Assembly: GCF_009392895.1 (NCBI RefSeq)
Contig: NZ_CP045488.1
Span: 124,001 to 188,000 of the forward strand
DNA: 64,000 bases
DNA from: Natronorubrum aibiense
GTDB taxonomy: Archaea; Halobacteriota; Halobacteria; Halobacteriales; Natrialbaceae
Direction: 5' to 3'
Positions 16,673-24,633 of the stretch are shown piece after piece; positions within the stretch are counted from its first letter, which is position 1; each line of letters starts with the position of its first letter. The translations under genes and the position numbers were made by a program. Under the pieces are notes generated by a model. It was not told where the DNA came from and searched no databases. It worked only from the letters and a program-made list of their open reading frames with translations.

Positions 16673-17443
16673 CTACTCGCCGTCGAGGACGGCGGCCGAG
16701 TCGTCCTGTGGCCGGTAGTTCAATTCGAGCATCGTCTCCGACAGCGAGAGAAACCGTTCGGAGTTATCCGAGATACCGTGGGCAGTCGTAGGATTCGATT
16801 CGAGCGTCGTCGTCACGGCGGCGTCGATCACCCGCCGGCAATCCTCGGGACTGAGCCACATCGCGCGGGCGTATCGCTCGCCGGCGGCGTCGCGGTCGTT
16901 ACACTCCGCTCTGAGTTCGTCGGGTGAGAGCAGCCAGCCGATTCGCAGATTGACCACGTCCAGTCCGTGCCGGGTCGCGTAATAGTCGCCCATTGCCTCG
17001 CCGAAGACCTTGGTGACGCCGTAGTAGGTGTCCGGGTCCATCGGGTCGTCAGGGTGGACGACCGTCGGTGTGCTGACCGTCGACTCCGGCCGGAGCGGCG
17101 AGACCGTATTGTTCATGTTCACCGCGTGGTTCGAACTCGCGAAAACGACGCGCTCGAGGTCGTTCTCGACGGCGGCCGCGTAGGCGTTGTAGACGCCCTC
17201 GATATTCGGCCCGGAAAGCGAATCCCACTCGGCGCGCGGGTTCGGGTTGGCCGCGAGATGGAGCAAGACGTCCTGTCCCTCGAGCGCGTCGACAAACGCC
17301 GCTCGATCCGCGATCTCGAGCGGTTTCGCGTCCAGGTTCTCAGGTTCGCTGTGAGAAAAAAGCGTCAGGGTCGCGTCCGACAGCGCCTCGATAGCCTCGC
17401 TGCCGACGCGGCCAGTCGCCCCGGTGATGGCGATATCGGTCAT
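16673..17443 (-). CDS. NAD-dependent sugar dehydrogenase, Azf/uronate dehydrogenase-like extended SDR
   Basis: A 256-aa extended SDR. It starts with the NAD motif MTDIAITGATGRVGSEA and has VLLHLAANPNPRAEW, NIEGVYNAYAAAVE, the active-site region FASSNHAV, and YYGVTKVFGEA carrying the catalytic Tyr and Lys. LRIGWLL follows. This pattern groups it with haloarchaeal NAD-dependent glucose-6-phosphate dehydrogenase (Azf, oxidative pentose-phosphate entry) and with uronate dehydrogenase. The sequence alone cannot separate the two substrates. Divergent from the SDR gene at 17560. Confidence 0.75.
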   Translation of the reverse strand: MTDIAITGATGRVGSEAIEALSDATLTLFSHSEPENLDAKPLEIADRAAFVDALEGQDVLLHLAANPNPRAEWDSLSGPNIEGVYNAYAAAVENDLERVVFASSNHAVNMNNTVSPLRPESTVSTPTVVHPDDPMDPDTYYGVTKVFGEAMGDYYATRHGLDVVNLRIGWLLSPDELRAECNDRDAAGERYARAMWLSPEDCRRVIDAAVTTTLESNPTTAHGISDNSERFLSLSETMLELNYRPQDDSAAVLDGE

Positions 17444-17529
17444 GGGCGGACGACATCAACGGAACGGAAATAGCTCGGGCCGGCGCGTTCCGGCTTTCCG
17501 CCGACTCGAGGGCATCCGCGGCAGGAACG

Positions 17530-17537
17530 TTTTTAGT
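17530..17537 (+). promoter_or_regulatory. TATA-like box for the FabG-like SDR
   Basis: TTTTTAGT is centred about 27 nt before the ATG at 17560 and supports that internal start over an ATT-rich extension from 17536. Confidence 0.45.
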
Positions 17538-17559
17538 GATCTTCTTCGACGGCTTGAGT

Positions 17560-18327
17560 ATGCTTGACGGTACCACAGCATTCGTGACGGGAGCGAGCCA
17601 GGGACTCGGCCGCGAAATCGCCATCACGTTCGCCGAGGCGGGCGCGAACGTCGCGCTCGCGGCGCGAAGCGACGGGATCGACGAAACCGCGGAGTTGATC
17701 GACGCACCGGAGCGAACGCTCGCGGTCGAAACCGACGTCACCGACTCCGAATCGGTCGCCGACGCGGTCGACGCCACCGTCGACGCGTTCGGCGGTCTAG
17801 ACTGTCTCGTGAACAACGCCGGCATCGCCGGTCCGACCGCACCCGTCGAACGGACGACGGACGAGGAGTGGCTCGAGACGCTCGACGTGAACGTCGTCGG
17901 GATGGTGCGAACGGTCCGTGAAGCGGCCCCACACTTCCGGGAGTCGGCCGCCGGAAGCATCATCAACATCTCCTCGATCGGCGGCAAGCGCCCGTATCCG
18001 AACCGGACGCCCTACGCCGCCTCGAAGATGGGCGTGATCGGACTCACGCGTGCGCTGGCGTTCGAGTTCGGCGGCAGCGTCACGGTGAACGCGATCTGTC
18101 CGGGGCCAGTCGAGGGCGAGCGCATCAGGAACGTCTTCGAGCGACAGGCCGACGAGCGCGGCATCGACGCCGAAGACGTCAAAGACGAACTCCTCGAGAG
18201 CTTCGCCATGAACGAGTTGGTTCCACCCGAGGAAGTGGCTGAAACGGCACGACAGCTTGCGGGGCCGAGTTCTCGTCACGTCACCGGCCAGGACATCAAC
18301 GTCTCGTCGGGCGGAGCCTGGTACTGA
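17560..18327 (+). CDS. Short-chain dehydrogenase/reductase (FabG-like)
   Basis: A 255-aa classical SDR. Visible are the cofactor motif TGASQGLGREIA, the NNAGIAGP motif, the catalytic Ser in INISSIGG, and YAASKMG for Tyr and Lys. VNAICPGPVEGE and a C-terminal GQDINVSSGGAWY fit the 3-oxoacyl-ACP reductase or sugar/polyol dehydrogenase subgroup. It may reduce a beta-keto group or oxidise a secondary alcohol with NADP(H). Substrate unknown. It has its own promoter and is divergent from the Azf-like gene. Confidence 0.9.
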   Translation: MLDGTTAFVTGASQGLGREIAITFAEAGANVALAARSDGIDETAELIDAPERTLAVETDVTDSESVADAVDATVDAFGGLDCLVNNAGIAGPTAPVERTTDEEWLETLDVNVVGMVRTVREAAPHFRESAAGSIINISSIGGKRPYPNRTPYAASKMGVIGLTRALAFEFGGSVTVNAICPGPVEGERIRNVFERQADERGIDAEDVKDELLESFAMNELVPPEEVAETARQLAGPSSRHVTGQDINVSSGGAWY

Positions 18328-18411
18328 GACGATCCGATTCTCGATCGCATCTGTCTTCGCCATTGAACAGGCCGGCACAGCCCTTTTCGCTCGAGCGACC
18401 GTAGACGGCCC

Positions 18412-18786
18412 GTGACAGACGCGACGACCTGGGAGGTCGAACTCCGAGTACCGGACGACGCCGACCTCGAGCAAGCAGGCGAGTCACGAACGATTGCGGT
18501 TCGCGAAGACGAGTTCGTCCTCGCCGCCGCCCGGGACGCAGGGATCTGGCTCTCGGCGGACTGCCAGCAAGGATGGTGTATTACCTGTGGGGCGCGGCTC
18601 CTCGAGGGCGAGGTCGACCACTCTCACGCGAAGCGATACTATCCCGAAGACGAGGCTGCCGGCTTCGTGCTCACCTGCGTTGCCCAGCCGCGGTCGGACC
18701 TCGTCCTCGAAGTCGAACAGTACGGGGCCATGCTCGAACATCGCGCCGACCACGACAAGCCGCCGGGGCGGTCGAAGCTCCGGTAG
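18412..18786 (+). CDS. 2Fe-2S ferredoxin
   Basis: A 124-aa plant-type ferredoxin. The cluster loop is CQQGWCITC (C-x4-C-x2-C) at about residues 51-59, with the fourth Cys in VLTCVAQP about 33 residues later. Length and acidic surface fit soluble haloarchaeal ferredoxins, although it lacks the long N-terminal helical insertion of the main halobacterial ferredoxin. It transfers electrons in the cytoplasm. Start is a GTG at 18412. A DCC-type thiol protein follows 70 bp later on the same strand. Confidence 0.9.
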   Translation: MTDATTWEVELRVPDDADLEQAGESRTIAVREDEFVLAAARDAGIWLSADCQQGWCITCGARLLEGEVDHSHAKRYYPEDEAAGFVLTCVAQPRSDLVLEVEQYGAMLEHRADHDKPPGRSKLR

Positions 18787-18856
18787 CAACTCCGCATCAC
18801 CGACAGAGGTGCACACAACGCTTTCAAGGGATGACGTGGACGCTCGAGACGACCCG

Positions 18857-19348
18857 ATGACGGCTACAGATGCGCCGCCAGTGACTGGCGTCTTACTCTA
18901 CGATGGCGACTGTCCGTTCTGTTCGGCCGCCTCGACCGCGATGCGCCAACTCGAGACCGTCGGCGCCGTCGCCTGGAACGACCCGGCTGCTCAGGCGTTT
19001 CTCGAGGTCCAGTTCGGCAAGCCGCCGTTCGCGCTGTTTTTCGTCGATGGCGAGGCCGAACGGGTCTGGGCCGGTCGGGCGGCGGCCGGCGAACTCTGCC
19101 GTCGGGCCGGCATGCCCACCCTCGTTCAGGATATCGTCGACGAGAACTACGAGCGCGTCGCGGACGCGATCCAGTTCGTCGTCGGTGGGGACCGCGAGAT
19201 CGATCCCTATCACGGCGACTACCCGCTCGCTGACGATGCCGCGGCGCTGTTCGACGACCTCGCGGCCGAAGCGAGTCGGACGCACGTCCCGTCCGGCGCT
19301 GGCTCGAGCGACCGCGAGTGGGATCTTCGGGACGAAACCGACAGTTGA
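18857..19348 (+). CDS. DCC-type thiol-disulfide oxidoreductase (DUF393)
   Basis: A 163-aa protein with the DUF393 opening VLLYDGDCPFCSAAS; the CPFC motif at about residues 19-22 gives a likely redox or thiol function. Middle part PFALFFVDGEAERVWAGRAAAGELCRR matches the family. Members are predicted thiol-disulfide oxidoreductases with few tested roles. The ATG at 18857 is the start; upstream in-frame sequence belongs to an arginine-rich shadow frame of the ferredoxin gene. Confidence 0.85.
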   Translation: MTATDAPPVTGVLLYDGDCPFCSAASTAMRQLETVGAVAWNDPAAQAFLEVQFGKPPFALFFVDGEAERVWAGRAAAGELCRRAGMPTLVQDIVDENYERVADAIQFVVGGDREIDPYHGDYPLADDAAALFDDLAAEASRTHVPSGAGSSDREWDLRDETDS

Positions 19349-19363
19349 GCGCCGAGCGAACCG

Positions 19364-20596
19364 TTAGTCGACGAACTGATCCAGCGTCGCGTCCAGTCCG
19401 TCTCGCACCTCGCTAACCAGCGCGCCGTCGATGTCGAGGCCGAGGACGTCGACGGCGGCACGGCCGACCTGTTCGCGGAGGGCCGCTGGCGAGTAGACGC
19501 CGAGTCGCCACTGGGAGTACTGGGCCGCCCGAAGGGCGTCGACCAGCGGCGACTGCTCGCCGAGTCGCCGAACGTCGCCGTTGACGATCACGCGCGATGT
19601 CGACTCCGTCATCGAGGGTCGACTCGGGACGTCGAGGATCACACACTCGGGTTCGACGCCAGCCTCGTCAGCGATCTCGCGCTCGAACGCCCGGATCGAC
19701 TCGTGGTCTGCCTCGATGATCCCGCCGGGGACGTCGTCGATTTCGGCCCACACCGCCCGCTTGAACAGATCGCGCTGGTCCAACCGTCTCGAGAACGCAT
19801 CCGTCGCCGGACACGAACGGAGGGCGGCGATCAGGTCGTGGTCGTCCATCCGCTGGAGTCGAGCAGCGTCGACCTCGTTGTGTGGCGACTCGAGCAGCCG
19901 TTCGGCCCCCCGTCGAAGCATCGCCTTGCTGATCCGGGCGACGCTGTGGCTGTAGACGGTTGGGTTCATCAGCGCCCGCGCGACCAACAGGCTCTCTGCG
20001 GCCTGGACGTTGCCCTCGTCTAAGACGAGTTCGCCGTCGACGAAGGTCAGTTCTCGGATCAGCCGGCCGTGATCGATCGTGCCGTAGGGAACGCCCGTGT
20101 GGTGGGCGTCCCGGACGAGATAGTCCATCCGGTCGACGTCGAGTTCGCCCGAGACGAGTTGTCCGAATCGGCCCTCGCCAGCCACGAGATCCGCAACCGC
20201 TGCCGGCTCTATGTCGTGGTCCCGTAGGACGTCCCCGACCGCGCCGTCGGCTAACAGCTCGTGGACGTCGTCGTGATACCGTCCCGTCCGGCGATGAGTC
20301 AGCGACTCCAAATTGTGGCTGAACGGGCCATGGCCGACGTCGTGTAGCAGCGCCGCCGCGTGGACGCGTTCGGCCTGTCTCCCGTCGATACCGAGATACT
20401 CGAGGGCTTCACACGCGAGGTGATAGACGCCGAGGCTGTGCTCGAACCGGGTGTGGTTAGCCGAGGGATAGACCAGCGAGACGGTTCCCAGTTGGCGGAT
20501 GTTACGAAGTCGCTGTAGCTCGGGCGTATCGAGAAGGTCACGCGCTACGCCGTCGATCCGAATGTGGTCGTGGACGCTGTCCTTGATCGTTTTCAT
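19364..20596 (-). CDS. HD-domain metal-dependent phosphohydrolase (SAMHD1/dNTPase-like)
   Basis: A 410-aa HD-superfamily protein. It starts with KTIKDSVHDHIRIDGVARDLLDTPELQRLRNIRQLG and continues HTRFEHSLGVYHLAC, AALLHDVGHGPFSHNLE (the HD pair) and LDVDRMDYLVRDAHHTGV, the COG1078 pattern. Relatives hydrolyse dNTPs or other nucleotides. The C-terminal third is a variable domain probably involved in oligomers. Convergent with the DCC-type gene with 15 bp between stops. Confidence 0.9.
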   Translation of the reverse strand: MKTIKDSVHDHIRIDGVARDLLDTPELQRLRNIRQLGTVSLVYPSANHTRFEHSLGVYHLACEALEYLGIDGRQAERVHAAALLHDVGHGPFSHNLESLTHRRTGRYHDDVHELLADGAVGDVLRDHDIEPAAVADLVAGEGRFGQLVSGELDVDRMDYLVRDAHHTGVPYGTIDHGRLIRELTFVDGELVLDEGNVQAAESLLVARALMNPTVYSHSVARISKAMLRRGAERLLESPHNEVDAARLQRMDDHDLIAALRSCPATDAFSRRLDQRDLFKRAVWAEIDDVPGGIIEADHESIRAFEREIADEAGVEPECVILDVPSRPSMTESTSRVIVNGDVRRLGEQSPLVDALRAAQYSQWRLGVYSPAALREQVGRAAVDVLGLDIDGALVSEVRDGLDATLDQFVD

Positions 20597-20710
20597 ACCG
20601 TCAGTTCGGCGCTGTCACACAAAAACTGTCGCCGACATCACAGACGGCGACAAAAACGCCCGTCAGTTGACGAGTGACTGCTTACGCACCGCGCGGACGT
20701 GTTCCCGACG

Positions 20711-20959
20711 ATGACCGAACTCACGATTCCGCCGGACGCCGACGACAAGCGAGCCGCGGAACTCGTCCGTGAACACGTGGAACCGGGCGATATCGTCGAG
20801 ATCTGGGATCGCGACCGAACCGGCAGCGACGATCCGAAACACACCGGCGAGGTGACGGCCCTCGAGACGGCATATCTCGAACTCGACGGCCAGCCGCTCG
20901 ACGGCGGCAGCGTTCGGTACGACGAAATCGGGATGGTGAACCGACTCGAGTCTAGCTGA
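20711..20959 (+). CDS. Small conserved hypothetical protein
   Basis: An 82-aa acidic protein starting MTELTIPPDADD. The middle DIVEIWDRDRTGSDDPKHTGEVTALETAYLELDGQPL suggests a small beta-barrel. No family is recognised with certainty. The last 8 bp overlap the end of the convergent dehydrogenase gene. The ATG at 20711 was chosen over the upstream in-frame ATG because it begins the acidic conserved-looking part. Confidence 0.65.
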   Translation: MTELTIPPDADDKRAAELVREHVEPGDIVEIWDRDRTGSDDPKHTGEVTALETAYLELDGQPLDGGSVRYDEIGMVNRLESS

Positions 20960-22073
20960 TCGAGACCCACTCGCGTTTCTCGTCGCTCGCTTCGATCGCT
21001 TCGAGCACGCGTTGCGCCGCGAGGCCGTCCTGGAAGCTGGGTTCGAACGCGCCGTCGCTTTCGACGGCGCTGAGGAACTCGTAATTCTCGTGGACGAAGG
21101 TGTGTTCCCAGCCCAGCACGTGTCCCGGCGGCCACCAGTGGTCGACGTACGGATCGTCCTCGTCGGTGACTAGGATCGTCTCGTAGCCGCGGTTGTCGTC
21201 GGCTCGCAGCACCTCGAGTTCGTTCAGCCGCTCGAGGGAGAATCGGAGACTGCCGTCGGAGCCGTGGATTTCGATCGTGTGGTCGTTCTTGTGCCCCGTC
21301 GCGAATCGGGAGGCCTCGAGGGTGCCCATCGCGCCGTTTTCGAACTCGACCTGCGCGGAGTAGGCATCGTCGACGGTGACGGATCGCATCTCATCACTTC
21401 CTTCTACGGGTCGCTCGTCGACGAACGTCTGAAGGTGGCCGCTGACGCGTTCCATCTCGCCGGCGAGGGCGTCGTCGCCGACGAGGAACCGAAGGAGATC
21501 GACCGTGTGGGCGCCGAGGTCGCCCAGCGCACCCGAACCCGCCAGCTCCGCGTCGTTACGCCACGACCACGGTGCCTCGGGATCGACCAGCCAGTCTTGC
21601 AGGTAGCGCCCCCGGACGTGGTGAATCTCGCCGAGCTCGCCGGCCTCGAGCAGCCCCTTGGCGTGCTGGATCGCGGGGATAAACCGATAGTTGAACGCGG
21701 TGCCGTTGGGAACGCCGGCTTTATCAGCGGCGTCGGCCATCCGTTCAGCCTCGACGAGCGTTGGCGCGAGCGGTTTCTCACAGAAGACGGATGTGCCGGC
21801 CTCGAGCGCGGCGATCGAGGGCTCGGCGTGGACGTGGTTCGGACCGAGGTTGTAGAAGACGTCGACGTCGTCGACGACGGCTTCCCAGTCGGTCGCGATC
21901 GACTCGAATCCAAGCTGGTCCGCCGCGTCCGAGAGCGCGTCTTCGTCGCGGCCGACGAGCACGCTTCGCTCGACGTCCGGCGCGTCCGGGAAGAACATCG
22001 AGAGCCGCGAGAGGGCGTTTGCGTGGGCTTTTCCCATAAACCGGTAGCCGAGTACACCGACTTCGAGCGTCAT
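20952..22073 (-). CDS. Gfo/Idh/MocA family oxidoreductase 1
   Basis: A 373-aa NAD(P)-dependent sugar or polyol dehydrogenase. The N-terminal Rossmann fold starts VGVLGYRFMGKAHANAL, in which the middle Gly of GxGxxG is replaced (GYRFMG). CEKPLAPTLVEAERM carries the catalytic Lys, and GDLGAHTVDLLRFL carries the usual His and Asp. The C-terminal part is the beta-sheet substrate domain (MGTLEASRFATGH...). ATG at 22073 was chosen; upstream codons overlap the promoter. A 16-bp element shared with the ABC importer promoter lies 13-28 nt upstream, so co-regulation with that operon is likely. Confidence 0.9.
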   Translation of the reverse strand: MTLEVGVLGYRFMGKAHANALSRLSMFFPDAPDVERSVLVGRDEDALSDAADQLGFESIATDWEAVVDDVDVFYNLGPNHVHAEPSIAALEAGTSVFCEKPLAPTLVEAERMADAADKAGVPNGTAFNYRFIPAIQHAKGLLEAGELGEIHHVRGRYLQDWLVDPEAPWSWRNDAELAGSGALGDLGAHTVDLLRFLVGDDALAGEMERVSGHLQTFVDERPVEGSDEMRSVTVDDAYSAQVEFENGAMGTLEASRFATGHKNDHTIEIHGSDGSLRFSLERLNELEVLRADDNRGYETILVTDEDDPYVDHWWPPGHVLGWEHTFVHENYEFLSAVESDGAFEPSFQDGLAAQRVLEAIEASDEKREWVSIS

Positions 22074-22085
22074 ATACACTCGTTC

Positions 22086-22101
22086 ACAATAGGTGTAGTT
22101 A
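22086..22101. promoter_or_regulatory. Shared regulatory element, copy A (ACAATAGGTGTAGTTA)
   Basis: This 16-bp stretch is 15/16 identical to the one at 29360-29375 upstream of the ABC binding-protein gene. Here it sits 13-28 nt upstream of the dehydrogenase start, overlapping the expected TATA and start-site region. Likely bound by the nearby TrmB-type regulator, which is inference. Confidence 0.6.
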
Positions 22102-22175
22102 GTGTTTTTCGTCACGAGTGACAGTCTCACGATCCGTGACGAATCGACTCGAAAGACGGTCGGGATAGCGACGCG

Positions 22176-23138
22176 CTACTCGGCCCAGTAGGCTTCGCCG
22201 GGCTGTTCGCGGAAGACCGCTCGTTCGAGGAGGTCGACCGCCTTTTCCAGTCCTTCGCGAGAACTGGTCAGCGAGTCCTCGTGTTCGATGCTCAGCGCGC
22301 CGTCGTAGCCGACCATTCGCAGCGTCGAGACGACGTCTTTCCAGTGGTCTTCGCCGTGGCCGTAGCCGACCGAGCGGAAGAGCCACGAGCGATTGGATTC
22401 GTCGTCGTAGTCGGTCGTGTCGAGAACGCCCTTCTCGCGGGCCTGTTCCTCGTAGATCCGCGTGTCCTTGGCGTGGAAGTGGTGGATCGCGTCCCCGAGG
22501 TGTCGGATCGCGTCGGTGATCGAGATGCCCTGCCAGTACAGGTGCGAGGGGTCGAAGTTCGCGCCGACGCGTTCGTTCGTCGCCTCGCGCAGGCGAGCCA
22601 GCCCGTGGGGTTCGTAGACGAGCATGTTCGGGTGCATCTCGAGCGCGAGGTCGACGCCGTGGTCGTCGGCGAACGCCGCGAGGTCGGTCCAGTACTCGAT
22701 CGCAACGTCCCACTGGTACTCGTGGGCGTCGGCGTGTTCGCTCGGCCACGGCGCGGTGATCCAGTTCGGTACCTCGTCGTTGGGGCCGCCCGCGGGCAGG
22801 CCCGAGAAGCAGGTGACGGTGTCGACGCCGAGCTGGTCGGCGAGGCGGATCGCTTCACGGAGTTCGGTGTCTGCGGTTTCGGCTTGCTCGTCGTCTGGAT
22901 GGAGCGGGTTGTTGTGCGTCGCGAGGGCGCTGATTCGCATGTCGTACTCCGCGAGGAGGTCGTGCAGTTCTGTCTGGGCGTCCTCGTCGTCGAGGTAGTC
23001 CCGGCGGACGAGGTGGGCATCGCCGGGGTAGCCGCCGACGCCCGGTTCGATCGCATTGACGCCGATTTCGGAGAGATAGTCGAGGGCTCCCTCGAGCGAT
23101 TCGTCTGCCAGTGGCGGGGTGTGAACGCCGATATCCAT
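22176..23138 (-). CDS. Sugar phosphate isomerase/epimerase-like TIM-barrel protein
   Basis: A 320-aa protein of the xylose-isomerase-like/AP endonuclease 2 fold. It starts MDIGVHTPPLADESLEGAL; likely metal ligands are in LALEMHPN (Glu), GANFDPSHLYWQG (Asp, His), HHFHAKDT (His) and LSIEHED (Glu). Relatives isomerise or epimerise sugars, dehydrate inosose (IolE) or act on 3-keto-glycosides. With two flanking Gfo/Idh enzymes, a keto-sugar substrate is plausible. It has its own strong TATA box. Confidence 0.87.
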   Translation of the reverse strand: MDIGVHTPPLADESLEGALDYLSEIGVNAIEPGVGGYPGDAHLVRRDYLDDEDAQTELHDLLAEYDMRISALATHNNPLHPDDEQAETADTELREAIRLADQLGVDTVTCFSGLPAGGPNDEVPNWITAPWPSEHADAHEYQWDVAIEYWTDLAAFADDHGVDLALEMHPNMLVYEPHGLARLREATNERVGANFDPSHLYWQGISITDAIRHLGDAIHHFHAKDTRIYEEQAREKGVLDTTDYDDESNRSWLFRSVGYGHGEDHWKDVVSTLRMVGYDGALSIEHEDSLTSSREGLEKAVDLLERAVFREQPGEAYWAE

Positions 23139-23164
23139 ACGTTTGACACGAGGGTCTTGCCCAG

Positions 23165-23181
23165 TATAAATTCATCGAATT
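23165..23181. promoter_or_regulatory. TATA box and inverted repeat before the TIM-barrel gene
   Basis: TATAAA (plus-strand 23165-23170; TTTATA as read by the gene) lies 27-32 nt upstream of the ATG at 23138. AATTC-ATC-GAATT at 23169-23181 is a perfect inverted repeat overlapping its upstream edge, a possible operator over the BRE. Confidence 0.5.
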
Positions 23182-23286
23182 AATATAGTAATTTAATCAT
23201 AGAGGCGTCGCTACGTGCCGATTTCTGTCTCGTACAGGGGTGTCCACCGACTCGAGTCGAATCGAGCGAGCGCGTGGCCGGTCCGG

Positions 23287-24369
23287 TTAGTGATCCTGTG
23301 GTGGCGCGTTCAGGGAAACCGTCTGCCCGTGCTCGCTCGAGCGATAGATCGCGTCGACGATCCGCTGGACCGTCAGCGCCTCCTCGACACCGCCACCGAT
23401 CCCGCGATCGGCGTCGATCGCCTCGAAGAACGCGCGCTGTTCGTCCGCGTGCGGGTCGTTCTCCCGCGGTTCGATCGTCGAGTCGACGAAATGATCCGCG
23501 CCGTTGGAACTCACCGAGTGGAGTGTGAGTTCGTTCTCGAGCAGGTTGAATCGAGCCGCGGCCTCCGTCCCCCGGACGACGAACTCGTGGGTCGGTGGTC
23601 GATTCGTCGCCCACGCGACCTCGAGCGAGATCGTCCGGTTGTCCGCACAGCGGATGAAGCTGCTGGCGGAGTCGTCGACGTCGAACGCATCGGGACCACT
23701 GTCGTCGCCCCACATCTCGAGGTAGGTGTAGTCCTCGTTGGAGCCAAACGTCGACCGGGTGACGCCCGAGACTTCCTCGACAGCCGGGTTGCCGAGCAAG
23801 TACAACGCGAGGTCGATGGCGTGCACACCAAGATCGATGAGCGCGCCGCCACCGGAGATCTCACGCTGGGTGAACCACGAGCCGCGGCCGGGGATTCCGC
23901 GCCGACGGACGTAGTTGGCCTCGATGTGTGTGATCTCGCCGAGTTCACCGCTGTCGATCCGCTCTCTGAGGAGTCGGACCGTATTCCGGAATCGGTTGTT
24001 GAAGCCGATCATGCACGTCCCGTCGGTCCGTTCGGCCGCGGCGGCGATCCGTTCGGCACTCTCGAGGGAGTGGGCCAACGGCTTCTCGAGGAGTGTATGG
24101 AGGTCACGCTCGAAGGCGTCGGCGGCGTAGGCCTCGTGGAACTTGTTCGGAGTCGTGATCACGACGGCGTCGACGACGTCGTAGAGGTCGTTGTGGTCGT
24201 CGTAGACGTCGACGCCGTAGCGCTCGGCGAACCGGTTACGAGCCTCGGCTGAGACATCCATCCCGCCGACGAGCGGGACGCCGAGCTCCTCGAGTCGATC
24301 GGCGTGGTACTGGCCGATGTTGCCGAGGCCGACAATGCCGGTTCGGACGGCTGGTGGCTCCGACGTCAT
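23287..24369 (-). CDS. Gfo/Idh/MocA family oxidoreductase 2
   Basis: A 360-aa dehydrogenase related to but clearly distinct from the one at 20952. The NAD motif is canonical (VGIVGLGNIGQYHADRL in context VRTGIVGLGNIG). LLEKPLAHSLESAERI holds the catalytic Lys, and LIDLGVHAIDLALYLLG holds the Asp and His. Substrate is likely a sugar, glycoside or inositol. It follows the small membrane protein gene after 60 bp and is probably the last gene of the ABC importer operon. Confidence 0.9.
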   Translation of the reverse strand: MTSEPPAVRTGIVGLGNIGQYHADRLEELGVPLVGGMDVSAEARNRFAERYGVDVYDDHNDLYDVVDAVVITTPNKFHEAYAADAFERDLHTLLEKPLAHSLESAERIAAAAERTDGTCMIGFNNRFRNTVRLLRERIDSGELGEITHIEANYVRRRGIPGRGSWFTQREISGGGALIDLGVHAIDLALYLLGNPAVEEVSGVTRSTFGSNEDYTYLEMWGDDSGPDAFDVDDSASSFIRCADNRTISLEVAWATNRPPTHEFVVRGTEAAARFNLLENELTLHSVSSNGADHFVDSTIEPRENDPHADEQRAFFEAIDADRGIGGGVEEALTVQRIVDAIYRSSEHGQTVSLNAPPQDH

Positions 24370-24429
24370 CGATCCTCCGTCGGGGCGGCAGTGGTACGCA
24401 CTCGCTGTGGACGGGCGGCGATGCTGCGC

Positions 24430-24633
24430 TCAGTACAACTGCTCTTCACGTTCTTGTCTCTCATTGTCGTGTTCCTGTTGTCGGCTGCGTCGGGTACTCG
24501 CGCGTCGATACTGCTGGATCGCGGGGAGGAGCTTGTTTTTGATGTCGAGTGCGAACGAGACGATCCCGTAGATCCAGAAGAAAAACAGGACCGTTAGCCC
24601 GCCGTAGTAGACGAGGGCAACGACCTCACTCAT
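24430..24633 (-). CDS. Single-span membrane miniprotein of the ABC importer operon
   Basis: A 67-aa protein: residues about 4-27 form one hydrophobic helix (VVALVYYGGLTVLFFFWIYGIV), followed by a basic-acidic helical tail rich in Arg, Gln and Glu (RRASTRRSRQQEHDNERQEREE). Its ATG at 24633 overlaps the 3' end of the ATPase gene by 8 nt, so it is translationally linked to the transporter. Not a known ABC component; an accessory or assembly subunit is possible. Confidence 0.7.
   Translation of the reverse strand: MSEVVALVYYGGLTVLFFFWIYGIVSFALDIKNKLLPAIQQYRRASTRRSRQQEHDNERQEREEQLY

Noticed and set aside
23225-23245. Weak resemblance (ACAGGGGTGT) to the 16-bp shared element
   Set aside because: Only about 8 of 12 positions agree, and it is not at a promoter-like distance; treated as chance.
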